A stretch of DNA of 64,000 nt from NCBI RefSeq assembly GCF_008107725.1, contig NZ_VIRN01000061.1, positions 186,001 to 250,000 on the forward strand. Reading direction: 5' to 3'. Positions 44,737 to 51,704 of this stretch are shown here, piece after piece. The DNA is from Marinobacter sp. BW6 (GTDB lineage: Bacteria; Pseudomonadota; Gammaproteobacteria; Pseudomonadales; Oleiphilaceae). Within the stretch, counting starts at the first letter, position 1. Every line of letters starts with the position of its first letter. The translations under genes were made by a program, and so were the position numbers. The notes beneath the pieces were generated by a model, which was given only the letters and a program-made list of their open reading frames with translations, did not search any database and had not been told where the DNA came from.

Positions 44737-45642
44737 TCAGGTGATATTCTCCGTTAGATACTCGAGGTGCTTGCCATCGGTACCGCAACAACCACCAAGA
44801 ATTTTCAAGCCGAAATCTCGGTTCAACTTCGCCATGAGCCCTCCCCACTCTTCAACAGATTCGGATCTTAGCTCTGCTGAACCTTCCAGCTCGTCATGGC
44901 TAAGGGAGGAGGCGTTTGCCTGTATACCAATCAGCCGTTCAAATAATTTTTCAGAGAGCGTATCTGGATCAAGAAATGACGGGTAGGAGCAGTTAACAAA
45001 ATATCCAAGCGGTTTACTCATGATCTTGGCATCGACATATTCAATTGCCCTCTGAATTTCTGTTCCATCCAGGACGGTACCATCGGAACCGATCACGAAA
45101 CTTATGATGTAAGGTAATCCCGTAGCTTCCATTGCAAGAGCAATTCCAGCTGCCTCCTCTACTGAAGGCAGCGTGACTGCAATAAGAAAATCCACACCCG
45201 AGTCTGCTAGCTGATCGATCTGCCATTTGTGGAACTCGCTCGCCTCATTCAGTGACAAGCCTTCCTCAGGCAGATAACAATCGTTTTTACAGCCAATCAG
45301 ACCACCAATTTTAACGGGCACTTTCCTGGATTCTTCGACAACTAATTCTTTCAGGAACTTTGCGGCGTCAACGTTAATGCTCTGTCGCTGATTTGAGGCT
45401 TGCACTCTCTCCCTGTTTGCCCGCCAAGTAGGTGTACAAAGCAATATTGGCCGGTTATTGGCCTCAGCGATGCCGAGATATTCCCGGTACAGGCTCTCCA
45501 GCTCCGCTCTACCATCGTTGCTATAAATCAATGGGGCGTGAACTAAACTCTGGTCGAGTTCTACCTTTCCGCTACGACGGAGCCTTTCGATAATGGCAGC
45601 CTCGGCGAGGATAAAGCGATGGTTTTCTAGAAGCTCTTTCAT
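44737..45642 (-). CDS. homocysteine S-methyltransferase-family protein
   Basis: The product of about 301 residues has the family zinc ligands: Cys in FVNCSYPSF and the Cys pair in KILGGCCGTDGKHLEYL. It has KIGGLIGCKNDCYLPEEGLSLNEA near the active site. Members transfer methyl from S-methylmethionine, betaine or similar donors to homocysteine. The ATG at 45642 (MKELLENHRF) is my choice because it lies just beyond an attC-like hairpin; a start at 45699 would code through that hairpin and add 19 residues. AT content is higher than the neighbouring backbone genes, suggesting horizontal origin. Which start is real is not settled. Confidence 0.8.
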   Translation of the reverse strand: MKELLENHRFILAEAAIIERLRRSGKVELDQSLVHAPLIYSNDGRAELESLYREYLGIAEANNRPILLCTPTWRANRERVQASNQRQSINVDAAKFLKELVVEESRKVPVKIGGLIGCKNDCYLPEEGLSLNEASEFHKWQIDQLADSGVDFLIAVTLPSVEEAAGIALAMEATGLPYIISFVIGSDGTVLDGTEIQRAIEYVDAKIMSKPLGYFVNCSYPSFLDPDTLSEKLFERLIGIQANASSLSHDELEGSAELRSESVEEWGGLMAKLNRDFGLKILGGCCGTDGKHLEYLTENIT

Positions 45643-45666
45643 CTGAAATTCTCGGAGGAACTCGTT

Positions 45667-45724
45667 TGTTAACCTTGCCAACAGGGGCGTGAGGGGCATC
45701 CCTGCTTGCCTGGCCTTGTTATTT
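45667..45724 (-). other. weak attC-like hairpin before the methyltransferase gene
   Basis: On the minus strand GGCAAGCAGGG (45710-45700) can pair with CCCTGTTGGC (45686-45677) with one unpaired base in the left arm, and GTTAACA (45673-45667) follows at the right place for a core site. The left core AAATAAC matches RYYYAAC poorly. Together this is suggestive, not convincing. Confidence 0.35.
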
Positions 45725-45750
45725 GACAGGCTATCACGTAGCTACCCCAC

Positions 45751-45942
45751 CTACCGCCTCAGATCTGACGGGCCGCCCTGAACGCGAGGGCTGCTGACTC
45801 CCCAGGGCACCAACACGGTGAGTACCCCATCACATCCTTCGACTGCCTTCTCGATAACCTCACGGCCGTCGGTTGCCCCCGGTAAGATGGAGATTTTGCG
45901 ACGTACCGGAGCGCTAACGTAGGTGCGTCCGACAACAGCCAC
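45751..45942 (-). pseudogene. fragment of an NAD(P)H-binding (NmrA-like) protein
   Basis: A 63-codon frame contains GATDGREVIEKAVEGCDGVLTVLVPWGV, a piece typical of NmrA-like NAD(P)-binding proteins in which the Rossmann glycine loop and the remaining two thirds are missing. It begins inside the attC-like site at 45912-45951 and stops at 45751. There is no complete upstream part, and the frame beyond is closed. It is probably the decayed remnant of a cassette or transferred gene. Confidence 0.5.
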
Positions 45943-45951
45943 TGGTTATGC
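45912..45951 (-). other. attC-like site 3 (short, degenerate), after the beta-lactamase gene
   Basis: On the minus strand GCATAAC begins 2 bases after the beta-lactamase stop, and GTTAGCG follows 26 bases later. GCATAAC is the exact complement of the GTTATGC core at the upstream end of the same gene's cassette (46876-46870), as expected when one cassette has been excised and inserted. The inner arms pair weakly (GTGGCTG with GCACCTAC), and 40 bases is shorter than usual. Probably a shortened or decayed attC. Confidence 0.45.
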
Positions 45952-45952
45952 T

Positions 45953-46843
45953 TTACCGGCCTGAATCCACCGTCAAAACTATTGCTTCACCAATCTCAGT
46001 AATCGCCTCATTCCTCTCTGAGAAAGAAGCTTCTGTTTGCGTAAGATATAGGGCTACAACGATGGGCTGGCGTTCCGGTGGCCAATTTATGGCCGTTATA
46101 GATCGCGATCCGAAACCTCCAGCCCCAGTTCGATCTGCAACAATCCAGCCTTCCGGAACAGCAGCCCGAAAAAGTCCATCTGCGACTTGGTTTCTCTTAA
46201 GCCAGTCATGTAGTTGATCTCTGGACTTTCCAGATAACACGTCGCCCAACAGCAAATTCTGAAGACTTTTCACCATCGCATTTGGAGTTGTTGTATCCCT
46301 ATTATCGCCTGGTACCGCCGCATTAAGTTCCGTCTCCCAGCGATCAAGACGGGTTATATCATCGCCCAAGTCCCTTGCGAACGATGTTACTTTTTCCGGT
46401 CCACCCAGAGCTCGCAAAACCAAGTTTGCGGCCGTGTTGTCGCTCATCGTCAGAGCAGCCTCACAAAGATCCGAAAGGGTCATAGCTTGACCGCCAGCGT
46501 ATTTCTCCGTGATGGGAGAGTAGGTCACGAGATCTGACTCTGAAAAACTCACCGTTCTTTCGAGACTCTCCTGCCCCGCATCGACCCGGTGAAGCAGGGC
46601 CGCACAAGCAAGCGTTTTAAACGTACTGGACATTGCGAATCGCTGATCAGCTTGATACTCCCATCGCTGACCGGATTCCAAATCATAGGCAGCAAAGCCC
46701 ACTTGAGCCTCTATCTCACCAGCGATTCTCGCCACAGTTTGAATCAAGGAACTATGGCCGTCAGCAGATGCGATTGATGCCAAAAAGCTAAGAAAAATAG
46801 CTAAAGGAAACTTTAGTAACGCCGTCACTGGTTCAATTCTCAT
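45953..46843 (-). CDS. class A beta-lactamase, CARB-like with an RTG motif
   Basis: The 296-residue product has a signal peptide (LAIFLSFLASIASA) and all class A motifs: S73-T-F-K76 (Ambler 70-73), S134-D-N136, E170-x-x-N173 in RWETELN (Ambler 166) and R238-T-G240 in place of the usual KTG. The RTG form and the C-terminal run DRTGAGGFGSRSITAI resemble the CARB/PSE carbenicillinase group. It hydrolyses penicillins in the periplasm; spectrum cannot be read here. The mature part has no position-69 Cys of the carbapenemase subgroup. The ATG at 46843 is chosen over 46873 because the signal peptide then starts directly. It is flanked by attC-like sites 46870-46941 and 45912-45951, as a gene cassette would be. 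Confidence 0.93.
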   Translation of the reverse strand: MRIEPVTALLKFPLAIFLSFLASIASADGHSSLIQTVARIAGEIEAQVGFAAYDLESGQRWEYQADQRFAMSSTFKTLACAALLHRVDAGQESLERTVSFSESDLVTYSPITEKYAGGQAMTLSDLCEAALTMSDNTAANLVLRALGGPEKVTSFARDLGDDITRLDRWETELNAAVPGDNRDTTTPNAMVKSLQNLLLGDVLSGKSRDQLHDWLKRNQVADGLFRAAVPEGWIVADRTGAGGFGSRSITAINWPPERQPIVVALYLTQTEASFSERNEAITEIGEAIVLTVDSGR

Positions 46844-46869
46844 AAATTTCTCAGCACTTGGTTCGAACT

Positions 46870-46941
46870 GCATAACGTTTCAGCTCAGCCGCGGGCAGCC
46901 CTCGAAGCGGGTTGGCCGTCGGCTGGAGCGCTTTGTTGGCT
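46870..46941 (-). other. integron attC site 2
   Basis: On the minus strand the 72-base site runs from AGCCAAC (46941-46935) to the core GTTATGC (46876-46870). Inner arms GCTCCAGCCG and CGGCTGAGC pair with a single extra base in the left arm, the hallmark that orients attC sites. It lies 10 bases after the stop of the bestrophin-like gene, so it belongs to that cassette. Its general shape, AACAAAGCGCTCCAGCCGAC, resembles the 59-base elements of known class 1 cassettes. Confidence 0.85.
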
Positions 46942-46951
46942 GGCACGCCAG

Positions 46952-47755
46952 CTACTTAGGTGGATTCGCTGGCGGAAGTGCTCCGACATACTCCTGTAGA
47001 TCGATGAGCGGCTGCTGGCTCACCTCGAGGGATCCGTCGCGTGGTCGATCGAGATCGACCACGAGGGTGATAACCGCACCAAGGAGGGCGATCAGCACGA
47101 TGGTAGTGAGGGGGCTGCGCCGCTGGATCAAGCCTGCGTTGTAGCCCACCATCCCCAGCGTCAGCATCGAGCCGCAGAAGAGGAGAAGGATGATCGTTTC
47201 CGGTACGCGTGCGTAGATGCCCGCCGTTACCCGCGTCTCGTTAAGGTCGATCGTCTCGTTCAGTGAGTCAATGAACAGGGCCAGGACGTCAGATTCGGGT
47301 GTGGCGCGGGCCAACTCCTCGGCGACTGACCAGAGCTTCTCTTGGAGCTCGACCGATCGAGCTATTTTCACTCGGACTTCTGCCAGATCGTCGGTCGCGA
47401 TGCGCAGGGGAACGTACTCGCGGAGCAGCTCCCGGATCTCGCTCGAGGCCGGCTCTGGCAGGTAGCCGGCCCTGAGGTAAGTGGTACCTATGGAATTCGC
47501 CTCTGCCAGCACGAGCCCGCGGCGCGTGTCGAAGCGATCGGATGCCATCCCCATCGCGACCGCGAGCAGAAACGCCATAAGGGCCAGGAGCGAGCCCACG
47601 ATCATGCCCGTGGGGCCCTCCTTCTCGTCTTGCGTGCGCTCCTGCCACCAATACCCGTAGCGGTAACCAACCTCGATAACGGTCAGCGCGACAATGGCGA
47701 ACGCTACGAAGACGCCACCGATCGGCAGTGAATCAAGTATCTGCTGGAAACTCAT
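46952..47755 (-). CDS. bestrophin-like-domain membrane protein (DUF4239-type)
   Basis: The 267-residue product has four membrane helices: residues 10-30 (PIGGVFVAFAIVALTVIEVGY), 50-70 (MIVGSLLALMAFLLAVAMGM), about 185-205 and 215-235. The signature LLALMAFLLAVAMGMASDRFDTRRGLVLAEANSIGTTYLRAG is the pattern of DUF4239/bestrophin-like proteins. Function is not established; a channel-like role is proposed for relatives. Codon use is GC-rich, unlike the neighbouring HNH and beta-lactamase genes, as is usual among integron cassettes of mixed origin. It is followed at 10 bases by attC site 2 and preceded by site 1 with its core GTTGGGC. Confidence 0.82.
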   Translation of the reverse strand: MSFQQILDSLPIGGVFVAFAIVALTVIEVGYRYGYWWQERTQDEKEGPTGMIVGSLLALMAFLLAVAMGMASDRFDTRRGLVLAEANSIGTTYLRAGYLPEPASSEIRELLREYVPLRIATDDLAEVRVKIARSVELQEKLWSVAEELARATPESDVLALFIDSLNETIDLNETRVTAGIYARVPETIILLLFCGSMLTLGMVGYNAGLIQRRSPLTTIVLIALLGAVITLVVDLDRPRDGSLEVSQQPLIDLQEYVGALPPANPPK

Positions 47756-47842
47756 CGTCCCTCACGCTTCGGTAGTGGCCAGGTTCGCGAGATGTCGCGA
47801 ATAGCCGTTATATCGGGCATGGAATAGTCCTTGTGTCATGCT

Positions 47843-47926
47843 GCCCAACGCCGCCAACATGCGCAGTTTTGTAGTGGAGGCCAAGCCGCAACGGAAAAGC
47901 TGTCGCCGTGATTGGACTTGTTAGCA
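47843..47926 (-). other. integron attC site 1
   Basis: On the minus strand the 84-base site runs from TGCTAAC (47926-47920) to core GTTGGGC (47849-47843), which matches the GTTRRRY consensus exactly. Arms near GTCCAA and TTGGC pair with an extra base on the left. It lies 33 bases after the HNH gene stop and 88 bases before the bestrophin-like start. Confidence 0.75.
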
Positions 47927-47959
47927 ATTGTACTTTGTTGATAAGAATGTACTAGGGAG

Positions 47960-48319
47960 CTACTTCTTCTTATCCATTTGTTCCTTTAATCCTGCAAAGG
48001 GATTATAGGTTGCTGGAGCTTGCTCGCTTTTTTTACTACTGCCATAACGCACGAGATTTTCGAATTTGGAGTGCTCCTCATCGTGGCAATACAGGCATAA
48101 GAGTTCCCAATTACTGCCATCCGGCGGATTGTTATCATGGTTGTGATCGACATGATGAACGGTTAACTCTGGTAGATTCTTGCCAGAAAACTCCCGCGCA
48201 CAGCGACCACAAATATGGGGAAATAGCTTCAGCGCCTGCTCTCGATAGCCAGTATCTCGCTTGGCGTTGTATTTCAGCTGTTCGGCGCGAACTTGGTCGA
48301 AGGTAGATTTTTTATTCAT
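47960..48319 (-). CDS. HNH endonuclease-type protein (YajD-like)
   Basis: The 119-residue product has an HNH/zinc motif: CGRCAREF, ELTVHHVDHNHDNNPPDGSNWELLCLYCHDEEHSKFENL. Size and pattern resemble E. coli YajD. The two CxxC pairs hold zinc, and the HH...N...H core would bind the metal used to cut DNA. Physiological role is unproved. Low GC, Lys-rich tail (LKEQMDKKK). It lies directly before attC site 1, so it is likely a cassette gene. Confidence 0.85.
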   Translation of the reverse strand: MNKKSTFDQVRAEQLKYNAKRDTGYREQALKLFPHICGRCAREFSGKNLPELTVHHVDHNHDNNPPDGSNWELLCLYCHDEEHSKFENLVRYGSSKKSEQAPATYNPFAGLKEQMDKKK

Positions 48320-48455
48320 AGCGAAACCTGAATCCTTCTTGTTTTCTTACATCTAAGCTGCCTGTAGAGAATAGCTAAAACTCATGTTCTTTCGTTAATG
48401 CTGATTAAAGCTAACAGGAACTTACCCGAAAATCGGCACTGCTTTTCGTAATATC

Positions 48456-48701
48456 TCATGTAATAACAAAACGTTCCGCATTATTGCGGGCTACCCAAAA
48501 AACCGAAACGCCCGCTAGCCAGGTGTAGCCGACCAGCCCGATAAACATGTAACCGGAGTTATTGGTGAAAACGGAAGACAGGCCGATGATCAGGAAAACA
48601 GCCAACACGCCAAGAAAACTGATTGCGGTGACACCCAAAGAACAAGCAGTGCAGTGGTAATTCAGTGAACAGTATGGGTGACAGGTCTGTTCCAGGACCA
48701 T
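48456..48701 (-). CDS. hypothetical small membrane protein
   Basis: The 81-residue frame has a Cys-rich start (CHPYCSLNYHCTACSLG) and two hydrophobic helices (SFLGVLAVFLIIGLSSVF and YMFIGLVGYTWLAGVSVFWVA). The pattern is consistent with a real membrane protein with a possible metal site. The ATG at 48701 has no ribosome site and touches the palindrome 48702-48721; the true start may be internal or GTG-type. No family is recognised. Confidence 0.5.
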   Translation of the reverse strand: MVLEQTCHPYCSLNYHCTACSLGVTAISFLGVLAVFLIIGLSSVFTNNSGYMFIGLVGYTWLAGVSVFWVARNNAERFVIT

Positions 48702-48721
48702 GGCCCGGCTATAGCCGGGCC
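48702..48721. terminator. 20-bp perfect palindrome after the cupin gene
   Basis: GGCCCGGCTATAGCCGGGCC is a perfect palindrome 18 bases after the cupin stop. It could act as a stability hairpin or rho-independent-like stop, but a T run is missing on either strand. Confidence 0.4.
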
Positions 48722-48739
48722 TGTCGCTGTGCTTGCAGC

Positions 48740-49126
48740 TTAAGCGCTCGTCTTCATGATCATGTGATCGATCACATGCTTGTGTTCACGCTGGGGGCTG
48801 AACATGACGATCTCCGCGTCCTTATCAACCTTTACGTTGTGCCCCCGGGGCCAGAAAAAGAGATCATTTTCGTTGACCGTTTCCTGCTTACCGGCTGCAT
48901 CGGTGGTGGTGAGCTGGCCGCGCACGACAAAACCCCAGTGCGGACACTGGCACATATCTCCTTCCAGCCCCTGAAACAGCGGCGTGGTATCCACGCCCGA
49001 CGCCAGCGTAAAGTACTCGCCGCTGATCTTGCCCAGGCCGGCAGCATCGCCGAAGTCCATTCGTTGGCGAATCACCGCGCCCGGAATCTCCATCCTGACT
49101 TCCACATCGTCTTTGGCTACACGCAT
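48740..49126 (-). CDS. cupin-domain protein
   Basis: The 128-residue product has a single cupin barrel: EYFTLASGVDTTPLFQGLEGDMCQCPHWGFVVRGQLTTTDAAGKQETVNENDLFFWPRGHNVKVDKDAEIVMFSPQ. The two motifs carry CPHWGFV and WPRGHN as potential metal ligands. Small cupins can be dioxygenases, isomerases or ligand sensors; no function is assigned. It has an ordinary GC level and lies 18 bases before a palindrome. A 202-base non-coding gap separates it from the Rho-like gene. Confidence 0.75.
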   Translation of the reverse strand: MRVAKDDVEVRMEIPGAVIRQRMDFGDAAGLGKISGEYFTLASGVDTTPLFQGLEGDMCQCPHWGFVVRGQLTTTDAAGKQETVNENDLFFWPRGHNVKVDKDAEIVMFSPQREHKHVIDHMIMKTSA

Positions 49127-49328
49127 AATTGTTGCTCCAGAGTATGCATGGATGCATGTATGGAGTAGTACGCCTGTCGCTGCATCCCTTTCTGGCGACA
49201 GACGCCCAGCGCCAACATCACGCGCGGCTATGGAATAACTTCTACATTACGCCGAATACCGCACGGCGAATAGCGAATAAATATGTCGTATTTCTCGACA
49301 GTCCGCGCCAACGTTGGTTCGTCCGTTC

Positions 49329-50324
49329 CTAGGAGTTTTGAGAGATGCTTTCTTGCCCGGGGATGTTTTTCAGCAGCTCGGCATTGGTGGGGTACTTCTC
49401 CAGCAGCTCAACCAGCTTTTTAGTGCCCGCCAGCGGTTTGAGACCGCTAAGCGCCCGGCGCAGTGCCCCTATCTTGTCCAGATCTCTAGGGTCTAACAGC
49501 AGCTCTTCACGGCGCGTACTGCTTTTGGCAATGTCCAGCGCGGGGAAGATGCGCTGATTCGCCACCTCTCTCGATAACACCAGCTCCATGTTCCCGGTGC
49601 CTTTAAATTCCTCAAAGATAAGCTGGTCCATCCGGCTGCCGGTATCCACCAAAACGGTGGCCAGAATGGTCAGCGAACCGCCATTCTCAAGGTTTCGTGC
49701 CGCTCCAAACAACCTCCGCGGGACCTCCATCGCTCGCGCATCCATCCCACCCGACATGGTACGACCACTGCTCTTTCGCTCCGCATTATGCACCCGCGAA
49801 AGCCGGGTGAGAGAGTCAATCACAATCATGACGTTCTCACCCTCGCCCGCTTGTTGGCGGGCGGTATCAAGAAGCTCATTGGCAACGCGAACGTGATGCG
49901 CATAGCTTTCATCAGAAGACGAAGCGTGTACCTCAGCCGGGACGCTACGCTTGAAATCGGTGACCTCCTCCGGTCGCTCATCGATCAATAACGCATATAG
50001 TTTAATCTCCGGATACGCCTTTCCCACCGCCTGGCAAATATGTTTCAAAATCGTCGATTTTCCAGACCCCGGCGGCGCAACGATCAAACCTCGCTGGCCC
50101 ATGCCAATCGGCGTGATCAAATCCATCGCGCGCACCGTGAGTTGGTCTGAACCTGACTCCAGGCGAATCCCCGGCGCCGGGTTGATAGCCACAGCATTTA
50201 AAAAACGTTTTTGTGGATCAGCCTCGCTTTCAACCTCACCTTCAACCATAGCTTCGGCTTCCGCAGCCACTGGTTTAGGTTCTTTTTTTCGTGTTCCGGT
50301 TAAACCTAGTGTCTTTCTCGTCAT
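49329..50324 (-). CDS. Rho-like hexameric ATPase lacking the N-terminal RNA-binding domain
   Basis: The 331-residue product matches the ATPase core of transcription termination factor Rho. AVAINPAPGIRLESG links to MDLITPIGMGQRGLIVAPPGSGKST (Walker A at residues 83-91; Rho has APPKAGKT). LLIDERPEEV follows with the catalytic Glu116, then VMIVIDSLTRLSRVHN (Walker B) and LVDTGSRMDQLIFEEFKGTGNMELVLSR. Full Rho is about 420 residues; the first 90 or so residues that form the CSD/OB RNA-binding fold are replaced by a polar 45-residue tail (KKEPKPVAAEAEAMVEGEVE). It is therefore unlikely to be the cell's main Rho. It sits in the cassette cluster immediately after attC 50448-50496. Role unknown; a processing motor or a modified terminator are possibilities. 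Confidence 0.88.
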   Translation of the reverse strand: MTRKTLGLTGTRKKEPKPVAAEAEAMVEGEVESEADPQKRFLNAVAINPAPGIRLESGSDQLTVRAMDLITPIGMGQRGLIVAPPGSGKSTILKHICQAVGKAYPEIKLYALLIDERPEEVTDFKRSVPAEVHASSSDESYAHHVRVANELLDTARQQAGEGENVMIVIDSLTRLSRVHNAERKSSGRTMSGGMDARAMEVPRRLFGAARNLENGGSLTILATVLVDTGSRMDQLIFEEFKGTGNMELVLSREVANQRIFPALDIAKSSTRREELLLDPRDLDKIGALRRALSGLKPLAGTKKLVELLEKYPTNAELLKNIPGQESISQNS

Positions 50325-50447
50325 GGTTGTTTGATAGCTCTTTTTTTAATAGATATTTTTTCGACAAAGGCAGCCCAGTGCAAAAAACCAGGGTGCACAA
50401 AATAAGTCTGTCGCGGTTTTTGGTCCCGGTTTTTGATGTCTCTATCT

Positions 50448-50496
50448 GCCTAACGCCCGCAATCACGCGCTTGTCGCGTGGATTGCATAGTTATGC
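50448..50496 (-). other. integron attC site 4 (short)
   Basis: On the minus strand GCATAAC (50496-50490), arms GCAATCCACGCG and CGCGTGATTGC around loop ACAAG, then GGGC and core GTTAGGC (50454-50448). The left arm has one extra C, as in oriented attC sites, and the core matches GTTRRRY exactly. Length is 49 bases, shorter than the common 57 or more. The GCATAAC is the exact complement of GTTATGC, and another GCATAAC lies at 51081, just after the ParE stop. Confidence 0.75.
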
Positions 50497-50512
50497 CACC
50501 TGGACCAAAATA

Positions 50513-50527
50513 TACCAATTATTGGTA
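50513..50527. promoter_or_regulatory. ParD-type operator of the parDE unit
   Basis: TACCAAT-T-ATTGGTA is a perfect palindrome 17 bases before the antitoxin ATG. Type II antitoxins usually bind such a site to repress their own operon. Binding by this ParD is inference. Confidence 0.6.
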
Positions 50528-50543
50528 CTAGCGAGGTGGCATC

Positions 50544-50783
50544 ATGCAAAAGAACACCAGCATCACTTTAGGACAACATTTTGATGCGTTCATTGCAGAA
50601 CAGCTCAAAACTGGCCGATACAGCTCAACCAGCGAGGTCGTTCGTGCCGCATTGCGCCTGCTTGAAGAGTCTGAAACCCGCCTGACTACACTTCGTAAAT
50701 TGCTTAAGGAAGGCGAGGAAAGTGGTTTCGAAGACTACTCCTATGACTCGTTTATTCGTGAACTGGACAACGAAGGGCGCTGA
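50544..50783 (+). CDS. parD: ParD-like antitoxin (ribbon-helix-helix)
   Basis: The 79-residue product has a ribbon-helix-helix N-terminus (NTSITLGQHFDAFIAEQLKTGRYSSTSEVVRAALRLLEE) and a helical C-terminal toxin-binding part (LRKLLKEGEESGFEDYSYDSFIRELDNEG). ParD neutralises ParE and represses the operon. GAGGTGGCATC precedes the ATG. Its stop overlaps the ParE start by one base (TGATG). It is on the plus strand, opposite to the attC orientation around it, yet the pair is bounded by GTTATGC/GCATAAC core sequences. Confidence 0.9.
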   Translation: MQKNTSITLGQHFDAFIAEQLKTGRYSSTSEVVRAALRLLEESETRLTTLRKLLKEGEESGFEDYSYDSFIRELDNEGR

Positions 50784-51079
50784 TGCCAAGTTTCAAGCTT
50801 TCCAGGAAGGCCAAAGCTGACCTCAAATCTATTGCCCTAAACACGGAGCGTGAATGGGGTCGAGATCAACGAAACCACTATGTTCTCCAGTTCGATCAAT
50901 GCTTCCACCTTCTGGCTGACAATCCGAACTTGGGGCAAGCTTGTGATGAGATAAGTCCAGGCTACCGACATTACCCTCAGGGGAGCCACATCATATTCTA
51001 TCGGCTAGCCACCGAGGTTATTGTTGAAATTATCCGCATCCTGCACAAACGCATGTTGCCTGAGGGGCATCTGCTTTAG
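50783..51079 (+). CDS. parE: ParE-like toxin (RelE/ParE superfamily)
   Basis: The 98-residue product has the ParE/RelE fold: FKLSRKAKADLKSIALNTEREWGRDQRNHYVLQFDQCFHLLADNPNLGQACDEISPGYRHYPQGSHIIFYRLATEVIVEIIRILHKRM. ParE proteins poison DNA gyrase; RelE members cut mRNA, so the target is not certain. The motif pattern GYRHYPQGSHIIFYR is typical of ParE. It overlaps parD by one base. The stop TAG is followed by GCATAAC two bases later, at the position expected for a cassette boundary. Confidence 0.9.
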   Translation: MPSFKLSRKAKADLKSIALNTEREWGRDQRNHYVLQFDQCFHLLADNPNLGQACDEISPGYRHYPQGSHIIFYRLATEVIVEIIRILHKRMLPEGHLL

Positions 51080-51343
51080 GGCATAACATTTGTATATGAG
51101 TCCCTATGACCATTTTCCCCAAGACTCATGTCTCCATTCAACAATCCCCAAAAGCTGGGCAGAAAATCCTTTTGGGTCAATAACTTCGAATGGTTTTTAG
51201 CTCTGTGGATCCAAGCAATAATGATCACGGTGATCGTTCTTTGCTACCACCCGGTCTTCGTGGTTTCCACAACCAGCCTGTCCGGCGGCACTGAGGACTG
51301 GTATCGTCTGCTTCCCAATTTAGTCCGGCACTGGAGACTCACT

Positions 51344-51676
51344 GTGAAAAGTTGGTTATTTCTGGGCATTGCCATTGTTGCAGAGGTGGTGGCAACCAGC
51401 GGGCTTAAAGCCAGTGAAGGGTTTACCAAGCTCTGGCCCAGCCTGCTGGTGATTGCGGGCTATGCCGTGGCCTTTTACTTCCTCTCGATCACACTGAAGG
51501 AAATCCCGGTGGGCGTGGCCTATGCCATCTGGGCGGGGATGGGCGTTGTACTGGTAGCACTTATCGGCTGGCTGATTTACGGGCAGGCTCTGGATGCCGC
51601 CACTGTGATTGGTATGGCGTTGATCATCACCGGTGTTGCGGTGATCAATCTGTTTTCCAAGTCAGTCGCTCACTAA
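51344..51676 (+). CDS. small multidrug resistance (EmrE-type) exporter
   Basis: The 110-residue product has four membrane helices with the conserved Glu14-equivalent in [66 protein letters not shown] and C-terminal [29 protein letters not shown]. Length and sequence order match E. coli EmrE (110). It exports lipophilic cations by proton exchange. I chose the GTG at 51344 because GGAG lies 8 bases upstream and it gives exactly EmrE length; the longer in-frame ATG at 51128 adds 72 unrelated residues. The gene is outside the attC sites. Confidence 0.9.
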   Translation: MKSWLFLGIAIVAEVVATSGLKASEGFTKLWPSLLVIAGYAVAFYFLSITLKEIPVGVAYAIWAGMGVVLVALIGWLIYGQALDAATVIGMALIITGVAVINLFSKSVAH

Positions 51677-51704
51677 TCTGTCGGCAAAAACGGAGCTCCT
51701 ACAG

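Noticed and set aside
49127..49328. An attC site after the Rho-like gene
   Set aside because: Only a short resemblance to the right half of attC site 1 (49204-49218) and a GTTGGTT at 49313; the arms do not pair, so no full site is called.
51128..51343. 72-residue N-terminal extension of the EmrE-like gene
   Set aside because: A GTG at 51344 gives the exact family length with a ribosome site; the extension has no counterpart in EmrE.
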